Shown: positions 1-12,250 of the stretch, one piece after another
How the letters are laid out: each line of letters begins with the position of its first letter
How positions within the stretch are numbered: the stretch's first letter is position 1
From: Cucumis sativus
Lineage: Eukaryota; Streptophyta; Magnoliopsida; Cucurbitales; Cucurbitaceae
DNA: 64,000 nucleotides
Reading direction: 5' to 3'
NCBI RefSeq assembly: GCF_000004075.3
Contig: NC_026659.2
Coordinates: forward strand, 5,394,001 to 5,458,000
The notes under the pieces: model-generated
What the model saw: only the letters and a program-made list of their open reading frames with translations
Database searches by the model: none
What the model was told of the DNA's origin: nothing
Made by a program: the position numbers and the translations under genes

Positions 1-12
1 TGTTTGTTAGCC

Positions 13-2061
13 ATGAAAGGAGAACCACAAGCTCCCCATGTTCTAATCTTTCCTCTTCCCTTCCAAGGCCATATCAACTCCATGTTGAAGCTGGCAGAAC
101 TCCTTTCAATAGCAGGCATCACTGTTACATTCCTCAACACCCCTCACTTCCAAAGCCAACTCACTCGCCACTCCGATGTTCTCTCTCGCTTCTCTCGCTT
201 TCCCACCTTTCGCTTCCACACCATCATCGATGGCCTTCCACCTGACCACCCTCGAACGATTGAGTTCTTCGCCCAAATCATATCCTCCTTGGACTCCATC
301 ACCAAGCCAATTTTCAGAAACTGGCTGGTTTCTGGGCATTTCGGTTCCAATCTCACTTGCGTCGTGCTCGATGGTTTCCTTAAGAATTTTATTGATGGCG
401 ATGAAGATGAAGTTAAACAGCCTATATTTGGGTTTCGTACTGTCAGTGCTTGTTCTGTTTGGACTTATCTTTGTGCTCCTCATCTCATTGAAGATGGCCA
501 ACTTCCTATTAGAGGTACCTTATCTTCCTATTTGTGCTTTAAATTTTAATTTTTGTGATGAGTGGGTGTGTGTTTTATTACTCATTAAACTCTACACCCA
601 CTTGTTTCTACTCATAGTTTGAAGAGATAATTGAAAGTTTGCACTGAATTAAGAGCATATGTTTACCTACCACCTAGAACCTTACCTCAGTATGGAACCA
701 ACATGCAGTGTTCTTTTCCTTGTTTTTTTAAGTGATAAAAGTGAGATGCAATCGAAAAAAACAGTTTTGAAAGTTTGAAGAATATGTTAAAGAGAATTTA
801 ATTACGCTTAGGTTAAAAATTATTTGTATGTGTTCAAGTGCGTACTATTTTAGTTTAAGTCACAAATGACCTAATGAGAGATACAAACTAATTGAAATTC
901 AACCACCAAGTAAGTTGGAGGCCAAAAACGCTCTCTTAAGTGTTAGTCTAAAAGAATGGAGACAAACGTATAGTAATAAAAAGGAAAACAAACATAATCT
1001 TCACAAATACAAAATTTAAAAGGGTACATGACTTGAGTAATTAACATTAGTATGTCGTTGTGTAATGTTATACATTCAGTTCATTTTTAAAAAAATTTAA
1101 AATATGTTTTATGTAATGTATTATAAATGAAGGTGAGGAAGATATGGACAGAATGATCACGAACCTACCAGGTATGGAAAATCTTCTTAGATGCAGAGAC
1201 CTTCCTGGTTTATGCCGAGTCACAGACACAAACGACTCTGTTCTTCAATACACTCTCAAACAAACTCAAGGAAGCTATCAGTTTCACGCCCTCATACTGA
1301 ATTCATTCGAAGATTTGGAAGGACCCATTCTCTCTAAAATTCGAACTAATTTATGCCCAAATCTGTACACTATCGGACCCCTTCATTCCCTTCTCAAAAC
1401 CAAACTCTCCCACGAAACAGAGTCTCTCAACAATCTCTGGGAAGTGGACCGGACCTGCTTGGCATGGCTGGACAATCAACCGCCGGGATCCGTCATTTAC
1501 GTTAGTTTTGGAAGCATTACTGTGATGGGAAATGAAGGGCTCATGGAGTTTTGGCATGGATTGGTGAATAGTGGGAGGAATTTCTTGTGGGTCATACGGC
1601 CTGACCTTGTGAGTGGCAAAAATGGGGAGATTGAAATACCGGCGGATTTGGAGGAGGGGACGAAACAGAGAGGGTACGTGGTGGGGTGGGCACCGCAAGA
1701 GAAAGTGCTTTCGCACGAAGCAGTTGGTGGGTTTTTGACTCACAGTGGTTGGAATTCGACTTTAGAAAGCATAGTAGCAGGGAAGGCGATGGTTTGTTGG
1801 CCGTATACGGCGGATCAGCAAGTGAACAGTAGATTTGTAAGCAATGTGTGGAAATTGGGAGTTGATATGAAGGATATGTGCGATAGAGAAATTGTGGCAA
1901 AAATGGTGAATGAGGTTATGGTGAATAGAAAAGAGGAATTTAAGAGATCGGCGATTGAGATGGCTAATTTGGCAAGGCGAAGTGTGAGCCTCGGTGGATC
2001 GTCGTATGCTGATTTTGATCGTCTAGTAAACGAGATAAGATTGTTGAGCCTCAGGCAATAG
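13..2061 (+). CDS. UGT709-like UDP-glucosyltransferase, copy A
   Basis: Family 1 glycosyltransferase that would move glucose from UDP-glucose to a small acceptor in the cytosol. Two exons, 13-514 and 1133-2061, join through a 618-bp intron (GT at 515, AG at 1131-1132) to give 476 residues, normal for plant UGTs. The start is the first ATG; only 12 bases of upstream sequence are in the window. Catalytic His is H20 in FQGH and the partner Asp is D120 in VVLDGF. The 44-residue PSPG box runs about 353-396 (WAPQ to DQ); its last Gln fits UDP-glucose as donor. Motifs EEDMDR, PGMENLL, RDLPG and SFGSITVM match, from memory, the UGT709 group (7-deoxyloganetic acid glucosyltransferase-like). Acceptor unknown. 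It is clearly more diverged than copies B and C are from each other, and its intron is eight times longer and AT-rich. Confidence 0.9.
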
Positions 2062-3389
2062 AGACCATCCACTCCTCTCTCTTTTCAATTGTTTCAATCC
2101 TTCAAATTGAAATTTCTAATCTTGTTCATTTTTCAACTATTTCAATCCTTAATTTTCTAATCTTCTTAATTTAAAGAAAATGGCAAATTTGATGAAATAA
2201 TAATTAATAATATAGCAATATTTTAAAATAATTGCAATTATAGCAAACTAATAGACTTTCTATCTGTGATAGACCAATATTTGTATTCGTTATCTGATAG
2301 ACTTATATCATGGATAGAATTGAATAAATTTTGCTATATTTGCAATATTTTTAAAATGTTGATATATACTTAATTATTTTGAATCTACGGACTAAATTTG
2401 CAACTATCCCTCAATTTAAACTCTCAAAATTGAATTGGTTTCTCTCTAAAACCTCAAAACTATAACTTTTTATAACTATATTTATTTAAACCATCTAACT
2501 TACAGACATGTATCCAAATAAAACATAAATTGGGGGTCTGTTTTTCTCCCGGCTTCTTTGAGTTTTTCTTGTTCTTCTTCCATTTTTTTTATAATTGAAG
2601 GGTTTAAAAGAAAGTGAAAACATAAAAACTATAAAATCTTAGGAGGCATTTGAGACAATGAATAACTTTTATTATAGTTTGTGTTGTGTTATTATAGTAT
2701 GTGTGGTCTCTCTGTTTGGATGAAGATTATTATAATCTAGAAAATTTGAAACGTTTTTTTCCTTGCTTAAAAAAAACTACATGGTCACTTCTCGATTGAG
2801 GTTTTTCTAACTAGTTATATTATATGGAGTTAGTGGCTCATTCTAAAAATTCAATTCCATTATTCTAAACTATCATTTATAACATAATCATGTAAACTAA
2901 ATATGAAAATAAATACTAGAATAATTATTGTTAAAACATAATTTGCCCTTAAAATTCAATCTCGTCATGATGGAGGTTTTCCTAACTAATTATATACTAT
3001 ATAGAGTTTAGCATTCTTTTATTCTTTTTTCCAAGAATTCAAACCCTCGTTCCAAAAATTGAACTTAATTTTAATTTATTTTTCTAGTTGTCTTAATGTT
3101 ACCATTATTTTTCAAGTTGAATCTTAATCTTAGCATTATTAAAACCAGAAATTCTTGATGAAATAGTTGGAAATTTTAATTAAACCCATCAACTTCTTGT
3201 TGGGATCTATTCATAATATCAATTAATGTATGTATCCAGCATTTCATCTTCAACATCAAGCTCAACTTCATCATCAAAGGCCAAGAAGAAAGGCAGGCCA
3301 ATAAGTGGAGAAGGTGAGAGAGTCGAAACCTATTGCATACTGTCACAAACAGAAGGTAAAAAAAACCTATTGGAGAGGATAGTTTTCAA
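2062..3389. other. AT-rich intergenic region
   Basis: No credible gene. It holds the 3' flank of UGT copy A, a palindromic MITE near 2210-2360, and low-complexity A/T-rich DNA. A 66-codon open frame at 3226-3426 starts with a Ser-rich run and ends inside LTR-like sequence, so I do not call it a gene. Confidence 0.6.
2210..2360. mobile_element. Palindromic MITE
   Basis: The left arm reads TAGCAATATTTTAAAATAAT. The right arm, read on the other strand, begins CATTTTAAAAATATTGCAAA. The inner parts carry facing CTATC/GATAG motifs. The whole folds back on itself over about 150 bp. A second copy of the same type lies at 32796-32937. No protein is encoded, so this is a non-autonomous DNA element. 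Confidence 0.55.
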
Positions 3390-5075
3390 GGTACACATAA
3401 AAAAAAATCTTTTCATCTGTTTGTGATTTAGGAAGAATTTGAGAGGATAAAAAAAAGAAGTTTTTTGCATTTATTGGATTTAAGGCTGTGTTGTAAGTTT
3501 TTTTTTTAAAAAAATTAAGTCCATTTAATTACTACGACTTGAAATTTAGTGTGGTTTTCTTTAATTCAGGTGGTTCATGATTATGAGTTAATAATTTGGC
3601 ACCAATTTTGGCTACTTGTTGTGTTAATTAATTAGTGTCGTGTATCCTCATATGGGTGTTGTGTTTAATTATTCATTTGAATCACTCATTTGGCTCCTAT
3701 ATTAATTAATTATCATTCTGGCATGTTGTGTTAATTATTTGGCGATTGCGTTAATTATTTGCATCTGTATTAATGTGTTAATTCTTCATTTGCATCGCGC
3801 ATTAATGAATTAATTAGCATGTTGGCCTACTTTAATTACTTAGCAACCATTTTTTAATTATTTGACATTCTAAATTTGAGTTAGTTATTTGCATCTGTAT
3901 TAATTAATTAATTAGCATCATGGTATCGTGTGATTACTTATTTGGCACCCATTTTGGTGTGCTAATTATTCATCTAGCATCCTGCATTAATTATTTGTAT
4001 TGACCAACTTTAATTACTTGGCACTCATTTGACTCGTTTAATTATTTGCATACTTTTAATTATTTGGCACTCATTCGACATTATGTGTTAATTATTAATT
4101 TGTTGTTAATAATTATTGATCTAACATCCATTTGGCTTTCTATGCTAATACCATTTGGCCTAATTAGCATCGTGACATCGTTAATTATTTGGCACTCATT
4201 TGACATCGTGTGTTAATTATTTATTTTGCATTATGTGTTAATAATTATTCATTTGGTATATTGCATTCTGCATTAATTAATTAGTCTGACATCATGCTTA
4301 TTTACCTGGTCTGCCCTTTGCATACTGCTGTCTTAATTAATTATTTTGCATTTGTTGCCTTAATTATTTATTTGGCATCCTCAAATCTTGCATATTTTTG
4401 CATCTTTTTAAATTATGTATGTATTTATTTTATCTGTATTATTTTATCAACATATTACCTTAAAATATTTCTCAAATTTCACATTATTTTGTCATTATTA
4501 TTATTTATTTTCCAATTTAAATATAAAAATCTCGGTTGAAAAAAAGTATTATTCTTTTATGGATTTTATAATTTAAATTCCATGAATCTCTATTTGAAAT
4601 TTAATTAATAGATTGTTTTAAAATTATAAACACATTTCATAATTTAAATGAGTTTGAGTAGTGTTTTTTATAAATTTATTAATTCTTAGATACATGAAGT
4701 TTCTCATGGAGATTAAAATATCAAAGTTTGATATTTTAATATTCTTGAGGTGAATATAAAAAATATTTTAAAACAAAAATAAATTTCATTTTTTCTAATA
4801 GCTCCCATGTCACCCATAATTATCAATTCATACTTATGTTGTATTTAATTTGACGTGAATTGATAACCATGGGACATTTTAAAAAAATCTAAATAAAAAA
4901 CTTTGTTTTGTGAACGTCTATAATTTAGTATAAAATATAAAATTGGATAATCATTTTATGGGTGTTGTAGGTGTTAACACCTTCCCTACGTACAATACTC
5001 TCAAACTTAAATCTCTTGAATGAATTTACTAGACCATCTTATTTATTTATTTTTTTGGGTGACTCCAAAAAATGC
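3390..5075 (+). mobile_element. LTR fossil, minisatellite-bearing Gypsy-type family, copy 1
   Basis: Matches the solo LTR at 43378-46044 in its second half: an array built on TTAATTATTTGGCAC-type units (about 3590-4400), then a shared single-copy part and a terminal part with GTGTTAACACCTTCCCTAC and GTGACTCC. It is incomplete at both ends compared with that copy. The terminal GGTGGCGACTCC-type motif and the overall LTR design suggest the Tat/Ogre side of Ty3/Gypsy, which is inference. Fossil; no internal coding region is present. Confidence 0.6.
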
Positions 5076-5079
5076 TCCA

Positions 5080-5215
5080 ATAATTAACTCAAAATGCAGA
5101 ATGTCAAGTAATTGAAGTAGACCAACATACTAACTAATTAATGCACGATGTCAAATGGAGAATTAACATGCAAGTAATTAACAAAGCAGCCACATAATTA
5201 ACAGAACAAACTAAT
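5080..5215 (-). repeat. Inverted fragment of the LTR minisatellite
   Basis: Read on the minus strand this stretch shows the same TTAATTA / CATTTGACATCGTGCATTAA type of units as the array in LTR copy 1, directly next to it but in opposite orientation. It is likely a broken second copy or a rearranged piece. Confidence 0.5.
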
Positions 5216-6170
5216 TTTTTTTTTTAAAAAATACAATAGTGTAAATTAAAAATAATAATATATATTCTTTTGTTATAACCCTTCCCACACAAACCTTCCT
5301 CAATTAAGAATTATGATACTCTACAACAAAAGATTATTATAATCCCCATAATGTTGGTTATAATAATCCTTCCATATTTTCATAATCTCATTTTCCATAT
5401 TCCTTTCCTTCTCCCCTTCTCCCCTTCTCCCAAAGGGTCCTTGGTCTCAAACTCGAAAATGAATTTTGTCCTACTTTTTCAAACTTTACATACATCATCA
5501 TTAGCCAAAACTACACAAAAACATTCTTATGTTTTTTCCCTTTTCCTCTCTTCTTTCTTCTCAAATTTTTTTTCTCCATTTTGTGTTGGTCTCCATTTTT
5601 CCTATCTTCATTTATCTTGGACGCTCGTAATATTAAGTTGAGATATTGCCGGCCATTAAAATCTTTGTGTAATTAATTTTTTCTTTTGAAAATAGAGAGA
5701 ACGAAGAAAGAATGAGATAAACTAGACCAATGGAAGAGAGTGAAAACGCCTCAATAAGACAGAAGAGAACAAGAGAGAAAAAATCAAGAGAATGAGAAGA
5801 TCAGAAAGAGGGGAAGAGCAAGAGATCATTCCACGTTTGTTTAGATAATTTCTTTTTATTTTTTTTTAGTATAAAGTGAGGTAAATAATATAAACAGCCA
5901 AAATTTTGACCATGATATATGGTAGTAGAGTTAAGTTATTGATAACAAACATGGATAATTTCATCCAAAAATAATCTTATAAAAAAATCACAATTTAAAA
6001 GGGTAGGTAGATATCAATTTTATTTTCACCAACATTATGTATTAAAAGTCGTAATATGTGTTCGGCCTAATTTTTTTTAAAAAAATAAAAATCTCATTAG
6101 GGTCGTACGACATTTACCTAAGCTAGAAATTGAAATAAATAAATAATTTTTTTTCCAGGTTTTCCCAATT

Positions 6171-6189
6171 GCTAATAAAATATAGAAAT
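6171..6189 (+). promoter_or_regulatory. Probable TATA region of UGT copy B
   Basis: CTAATAAAATATAGAAATCC lies about 60 bases before the start codon. The identical string stands in front of copy C, so the core promoter was copied with the gene. Confidence 0.45.
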
Positions 6190-6242
6190 CCCCAAGAGAG
6201 TCACTCCATCCTCCTCCATAGCCACAAACTCTGCACCTGCCC

Positions 6243-7778
6243 ATGGAGGAACCACAATCAACCTCTCCCCATGTTCTTCTCTTTCCTGCCCCCGCCCAAG
6301 GCCACCTCAACGTCATGCTCAAGCTCGCCGAGCTTCTTTCCCTCTCCTCCATTCGTGTCACCTTCCTCACTACCGAACACTCCTACCGCCAACTCACCCT
6401 CCACTCCGACGTCCTCCCCCGCTTCTCCCTTTTTCCCTCCTTCCAATTCCGAACCATCTCCGACGGCCTTCCCCTATCCCACCCTCGCACTTTCTCCCAC
6501 CACTTGCCTGAAATGCTCCACTCATTCGTATCCGTTACCAAGCCCTTGTTCAGAGACATGCTCCTTTCACCCCATTTCTCCTCCGATCTCACTTGCCTCA
6601 TTCTCGACGGCTTCTTCAGCTACCTCCTTGATATCGATGACGATTTTGTTAAAGTACCCGTTTTCTGTTTTCGTACTTTTGGTGCTTGTTCTACCTGGAC
6701 CATCCTCTCTATTCCTAATCTAATCAAACAGGAGCAACTTACGATTAAAGGTACCAGATCTTAACTTCTACCGCAGCTTTCTTTAATTTTTGGCTAATTA
6801 TATTGATCAATTATTACTATCTTAACAGGGGAGGAAGATATGGATAGGATTCTAGATAACGTTCCCGGTATGGAGAATCTTCTCCGACGCAGAGATCTTC
6901 CTGGTTTTTGCAGAGCCACTGACCCAAACAATGACCTAATTCTTCAATTCATTGTGAGTGCGTTTATTCGAAGCACCAAATTCAGTGCCCTCATAATGAA
7001 CACATTCGAGGATTTGGAAGGACCCATTCTCTCTAACATTCGAACTTTGTGCCCAAATCTGTACTCAATCGGACCTCTTCATGCCCTTCTCAAAACCAAA
7101 CTCAACCACGAAACAGAATCTCTGAACAATCTGTGGGAGGTGGATCGGAGCTGTCTGACGTGGCTGGACAATCAAGCGGCGGGATCCGTGATTTATGTCA
7201 GTTTTGGTAGCATTACGGTGATGGGTAATCGCGAACTCTTGGAGTTTTGGCATGGATTGGTGAATAGTGGGAGGCGTTTTTTGTGGGTCATACGGCCGGA
7301 CCTTGTGAAGGGCAAAAATGGGGAGATTGAAATTCCGGCGGAGTTGGAGGAGGGGACGAAACAGAGAGGGTACATGGTGGGATGGACACCGCAAGAGAAA
7401 GTGCTTTGTCATGAAGCAGTTGGCGGGTTTTTGACACACAGTGGTTGGAATTCGACATTGGAGAGCATAGTTGCAGGGAAGCCGATGATATGTTGGCCGT
7501 ATGGATTTGATCAGCAGGTTAACAGTAGATTTGTGAGCAATGTGTGGAATTTGGGTTTGGATATGAAGGATTTGTGCGACAGAGAAACGGTGGCGAAAAT
7601 GGTGAATGATGTTATGGTGAATAGGAAAGAGGAATTTGTGAGATCGGCGACTGAAATTGCTAATTTGGCAAGACGAAGTGTGAACCCTGGTGGATCATCT
7701 TATGCCAATTTTGACCGTTTGGTTGAAGATATTAGAAATTTGAGTGGACAAAAGACATCCGTTATTGTTAACAAATAG
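6243..7778 (+). CDS. UGT709-like UDP-glucosyltransferase, copy B
   Basis: Two exons, 6243-6750 and 6829-7778, with a 78-bp GT-AG intron in the same phase and place as in copies A and C; product 485 residues. Catalytic H21 (AQGH) and D122 (LILDGF) are present. The PSPG box spans about 355-398, starting WTPQ and ending DQ, which fits UDP-glucose. The start ATG is the first one after the TATA-like string and gives the usual short N-terminus before HVLLFP. My hand alignment with copy C shows roughly 30 residue differences, about 94% identity. It probably glucosylates a small specialised metabolite such as an iridoid- or terpenoid-type acid or alcohol; the acceptor cannot be read from sequence. 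The gene appears intact. Confidence 0.93.
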
Positions 7779-9356
7779 AATTTGTGTTTCTGAAAGGGCA
7801 TTTGACGAATTATCGCAAACTTGGAACAGTCATTGGTTGTTAAAAAGTTATTTTGTAGTTTGAAACTCAAACCCACATCGATAACACACTTTGTTTACAT
7901 CAACAGTGATTTAAGTTGTTTGTGGCAGCCATGAGTGGTAGAGTCAAAAAGTTTCACGTGGAAAAGCACCAGGTTTAATTTAAATATTGTAAATAAATAA
8001 ACTATTTAGAGATTTATTCTAATTTTATAAATATTTATTATAATATTGTAGTTTTTAATAATTTTGAAAGTATTATGTTCCTCTCCTCTGTTAGTCCTTT
8101 TCTTGTTTGGACCATGGATCACCCGGACGAAAAAGAATATCACTAATCCCCTTATTCTTTCTCTTTTTCTCATTCTCTTTTCTCGTTTATTACCACACTT
8201 TTCCCACTTAATCATTTCATTTTCCAATATAACCTTTTCATTTTTCAATATAAGGCTTATCTTTCTTCTTCTTCTTCTCTTTTCTCATTTATTTCTTTTT
8301 CTCTCCAAATTAATCATCTTATTTCTTCTCTTTTCCAAATAAATCAACAAATTAATTCACCTCTTCTTCTTCATTCTCTATGTGCCAAGCAAATTAGTCA
8401 TCTTCTCGTATGTTGTTATCGTTCTCATGAAGAAAAAATATTAAAAGCGAAAGAAAAAATATTTAAAATGAAAGAAAATATAAAAACAACAGTACACAAT
8501 TTTTTATTGTATAGGATTGATGATTCAAATTTTAAATACAAAATTTATCTTTGTATTCTATCTCATTCTCTTTTTCAATATGGTTTGATTTAAAAAGAAA
8601 AAATTTATGATTATGTAATTATTTAAATTTACATATTTAAATATATATAAAAAAACAGCAAGGTCATCTTGGTTGAAAACCCGACCTTGAAGAGAGAAAA
8701 ATATTTGAGTGATCAACTTAAGACATAGGAGAGAGAGTAAGAGGTCTTAGGTTGAACCCAAAACATACAAGAAAGAGTACAAATCTACGATATTTCAATA
8801 AATATTTTTGAAACTTCCATATTTAGCTAAATGTTTTGTAAACTAACCATATTTATATAAATTTATCGAAAAGCACGATGTAATAATATAAAAGTATCAA
8901 AAAAATGAAAAAAAAGAAAGAAGAGTAACCTGGTTAATTAATTTACGTTCGTCAAATGTTGATTGAGGTAGAATTTGGGTCTCACGTGAGTCTAATTCTT
9001 CCTTCTTCGTTTCTTTTCTTTTCTTTTCTTTTTCCTAAATAACAAATATGCACGTACTATAATCGTTCATTTTTCCATGTACCAAATATATGTGCATCAT
9101 AATAAATGCAATACTAGAAGATAACTAAGATTAGAGTTTATATTTTCTAAAGTATGTATTATCAATAATGTGGTTCAATTAATAAATTGTTAGGTACGTT
9201 CGAGGATCTATAGAAAAAAACAATTTATTATTAAAGAGAAATTAGAGGCACGGTAGAATTAGAGTGTAGAATTATAGTGTTTTACAAATTTAAAGAGACG
9301 AACAACAAATTCAAGGCATTATAAGAGTTTTGTTGTATCACGAATGAATTTGTATG
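7779..9356. other. Intergenic region after UGT copy B
   Basis: The first 200 bases are the duplicated 3' flank. After that I see only AT-rich and pyrimidine-rich DNA (CTT/TTC runs near 8250-8350), a possible SINE relic near 8680-8770, and nothing gene-like. Confidence 0.55.
8680..8770 (+). repeat. Possible tRNA-derived SINE relic
   Basis: AGTGATCAACTTAAGACAT followed about 30 bases later by GGTCTTAGGTTGAACCC resembles a degraded pol III A box and B box (GGTTCGAATCC type) at SINE spacing. No tail or target duplication was found. Weak call. Confidence 0.25.
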
Positions 9357-9553
9357 GTCTGCAGGTGATGACCATATCATAAAGTTTCCCTATTTTATAT
9401 CCATTCTTGGTAGTGTTTGTGTGCATTGTTAGCAGTATCAATAACCCATTTATCAACTATCTAAGAATTTGGTTGGGATTCTAATCAAACCTTTGCAGTT
9501 TGATAGACATCATTGTTACATTTGTACTGTCTATTCAAGATGGTATGTTTCAT
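9357..9553 (+). pseudogene. Proline transporter exon 4 relic
   Basis: Aligns by eye with exon 4 of the intact proline transporter (36897-37086) and the edges of its introns, including the acceptor CTGCAG and a GATGGTA donor edge. It reads DDHIIKFPYFISILGSVC against [18 protein letters not shown], then loses frame. Compared with the real exon it lacks about a dozen bases just after the acceptor and carries small indels. No neighbouring exons were found within several hundred bases, so it is an isolated remnant of an old extra ProT copy. Confidence 0.8.
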
Positions 9554-9719
9554 TTAATGTCGCGACCTGATCGCAATGCATAGCGACTAACATTTTCATT
9601 TGTTTAATTCAATAAATAAATAGGTTTAGAGTCACCTCCAACCATATTAATTAAGATGTGATTGGTCACAACAAATAAAACAAAACATTGATTTTTTAAA
9701 AAAAGAAATACAAATAGGT

Positions 9720-10495
9720 CAGCACGTGCCTCAGGATGTACCCACAATGTTAAATGTTCTATTGTTTCTTTACAGCCAAATGTTCCATAGAGAGATTGTC
9801 ACCAAGTTGAATAATATGATCACCTTTTTGTTCCTTTGTTTCAGTTTACAAACATCAATGCATAGTGAGGAGGTTCTAATGTGTGTGAAGTTCCAATTGA
9901 GCAGCAAACTTAAATTTTTTCCAAATAGTAGCGGCATATGAACAATGAAGAAAGAGATGGTCCTTATTTTCTTCATTTTTTCTGCACATAACACACCAGT
10001 TTGGTCTGAGCTGCATGCTTGGGAGTCTCTTTTGAAGATTGTCAGCTGTGTTGATCCAATCATGAATAAGGGACCAGATGAAGAATTTGCATTTCTTTGT
10101 TATACTGGATTTCCACAAGTTTCTAAAGGTGTCAGGATAAAAAAGAATAGGCCCATTACTATCGCTTGTGTGGATGGCAGATTTTAATGAAGTCGTATTG
10201 AAAGTCCCTTGTGTGTTCAGTTTCCAGATCGGCAAATCATTATCATCAGCAAAAGAGGGAGTAGGCAAGGTGGATTTAACCCCATTCCATATAGTTACTT
10301 CACTGCTTTGAACGGGTCTCCTGGAATGGAGGTCCTGGGAAAGACAACTCCATCCTCCATCAAGGATATATGGAACCAAACGACCATTGATTGGGCTGAA
10401 CAAGGCTAGAGGACTGTTATTGTGCCAATTGCCATGCCAAAAGGATATGTTTTTACCGCTTTTAATATTCCACCTTATGTTGGATAGAAAGAGGT
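9720..10495 (-). mobile_element. LINE ORF2 fragment (L1-type), C-terminal part
   Basis: On the minus strand the translation shows SFWHGNWHNNSPLALFSP, then a zinc-binding reverse-transcriptase domain (zf-RVT type: LWKSSITKKCKFFIWSLIHD, then CVMCRKNEENKDHLFLHC), and the usual LINE tail like ISLWNIWL. Only the region after the polymerase is present; the endonuclease and RT core are missing. It carries stops and frame changes. At its upstream side (about 10500) it meets LTR fossil copy 2 in the same orientation. Confidence 0.8.
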
Positions 10496-10514
10496 GGGCA
10501 AATTTAGAGATGGA

Positions 10515-12128
10515 AATTTAGATTTAGATTTAGGTTTGAGAGTAAGTTTGTGTAGGAAATGTGTTAGCACCCAACATCCATAAAATTGGTTACCAAAATT
10601 TATCTTTTAAATCAAATTAAAGAGGTTCATAAAACAAAATTTTTTATTTGGCTTTTTTAAATGTCTCATGGTTATTAATTCAAGAAAAAAAAAACCTAAA
10701 TATGAATTGATATTTATGGCTGACGTAAAGCCATTGGAAAAATGAAGTTTAATTTTTTTGTTTCAAAAGATGATTTTTTTTTCCAACTTGAAAATATAAA
10801 AATACCAAACTTTGATGTTTTAATCTTCATCATAGGTGTGTTTAACGAGAAATTTCATGTATTTAAGAATTAATAAATTCATAGAAAACACTACTCAGTC
10901 TCATTTAAAAAACAAAACTGTTTATAATTTTGAAGACTATTTTTATTAATTAAATTTCAAATTGATAAATTTCATGTATTCATGGAATTTAAGTTATGAA
11001 ACCCATGAAAAAACATTACTTCTTCCTCGATTTTATTTTTATATTCAAATTGGAAAATAAATAATAATCATAATCATAATCATAATAATATCAAAATAGT
11101 ATGAAATTTGAAAAATACAAGTTAAAAAGTTGTAAAATAATATAGATTATGAAGCAAAATAATATGCAAGCATGCTGTGAAAAAAAATAATACACGTATG
11201 GTGTGTCATAAAATAATATGCAGACATGGTCTGACATAAAATAATATGCATATATGGTGTGACATAAAATGATATGTAGGTCTGTGACATAAAATAATAT
11301 GTGGTGTGACATAAAATAATACAACGAGATAAAATGATACAAATAAAATAAATAACACAAGTATACAAATAAGTAAAACAAAGTGCCAAACAAATAATAA
11401 GGCAGATGTCAAATAAATAACGCAAATGCATGCCAAACAAATAACTAGTAAGACAAGATGACAAATAAGTAAAGCAGATGTCAAATAAATAAAGCTGACA
11501 AATCAAATAAGGCAAAGGCACGATGTCAAATCAAATAAAGGGCAAATAAATACAGAAATAAAGCAGGATGCCAAATGGGTGACAAACAATTTCTAAATGG
11601 GTGACAAATAATTCAACCGATTGAACCATGAATTTAAAGATACAATAAATTTGAAACCATGGTAAATAAATTGGTATAAATCTTAAAAAAAAAAAACTTG
11701 AGCATAGTAAATTGGAAAATTGATTTGGAGAAAAGGTTTCTCAACCCTCCCAAATGACCACGAATGAGATTTTTTTTACACTAAAATGTAGGAAAAAAAA
11801 TCCAACATACCTCTCACTAAAAAGAAAAATTCCCCCACCTGCTTTTATAGGGCAAAGTTGATCGTTTTTTTAGATCGGTGGAGTGAAAGGCAAACTATGG
11901 AAGAGAAAATGGGAAATCGGTGAGGAGGGAAAGGGAAAAACAAAAAATAGTAGAAATTTATTGATAAAAATAGGGGAAACACTTTTTTTAAAAAAAATAA
12001 ATTTGTTTTTTTTTTTAAAGTTAGATTTAAATTTTAAATTCAAATTCAAATTCTTTTTTAAAAGTAAAATAAACATAAATAAATGAATATAAAAATGAAA
12101 AATGAATGACAAAAATACGGTATCTACA
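10515..12128 (-). mobile_element. LTR fossil, same Gypsy-type family, copy 2
   Basis: On the minus strand it starts TGTAGATACCGTATTTTTGTC, matching the start TGTAGATATGTATTTTGTTC of the solo LTR at 43378. It continues through the A/T-rich leader, a minisatellite, and the shared GGTGCTAACACATTTCCTAC region, and stops short of the usual end where the LINE fragment begins. Its array differs from the other copies: ATTATTTTATGTCACACCAT-type units (about 11140-11330) beside TTATTTGTTTGGCA-type units. Fossil, partial. Confidence 0.65.
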
Positions 12129-12250
12129 ACTTGCCTCCTTTGCCCATCCTGAAAATATTTAAAGGTGGACAAAGTAAATAGACAAGGTATTTGGACCGAT
12201 TTTTTTTTTATTTTTTAGAGAGAAAAAAACTATCAAATGAGCAAGGATAT

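Larger units (their letters stand above)
5430..7975 (+). repeat. Duplicated UGT block, left copy
   Basis: Promoter, gene and 3' flank of UGT copy B. By eye it aligns with 20885-23118: shared upstream landmarks (TACATCATCATTAGCCAAAA, TTGAGATA then CTGTCGG or TTGCCGG), nearly identical exons, the same 78-bp intron, and shared 3' flank up to the AAAAAGTTTCAC motif. This shows a duplication including about 0.8 kb upstream and 0.2 kb downstream. Confidence 0.85.

Noticed and set aside
3226-3426. 66-codon frame with Ser-rich start and KAKKKGRP
   Set aside because: Short, no family match, and its end runs into LTR-like sequence; compatible with chance.
4294-4539. Hydrophobic 81-codon frame
   Set aside because: Produced by the A/T-rich minisatellite of the LTR; no homology expected.
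11091-11521. Overlapping Tyr/Phe/Leu-rich frames on the minus strand
   Set aside because: Translation of tandem ATTTTATGTCACACCAT units in several frames; repeat artefact.
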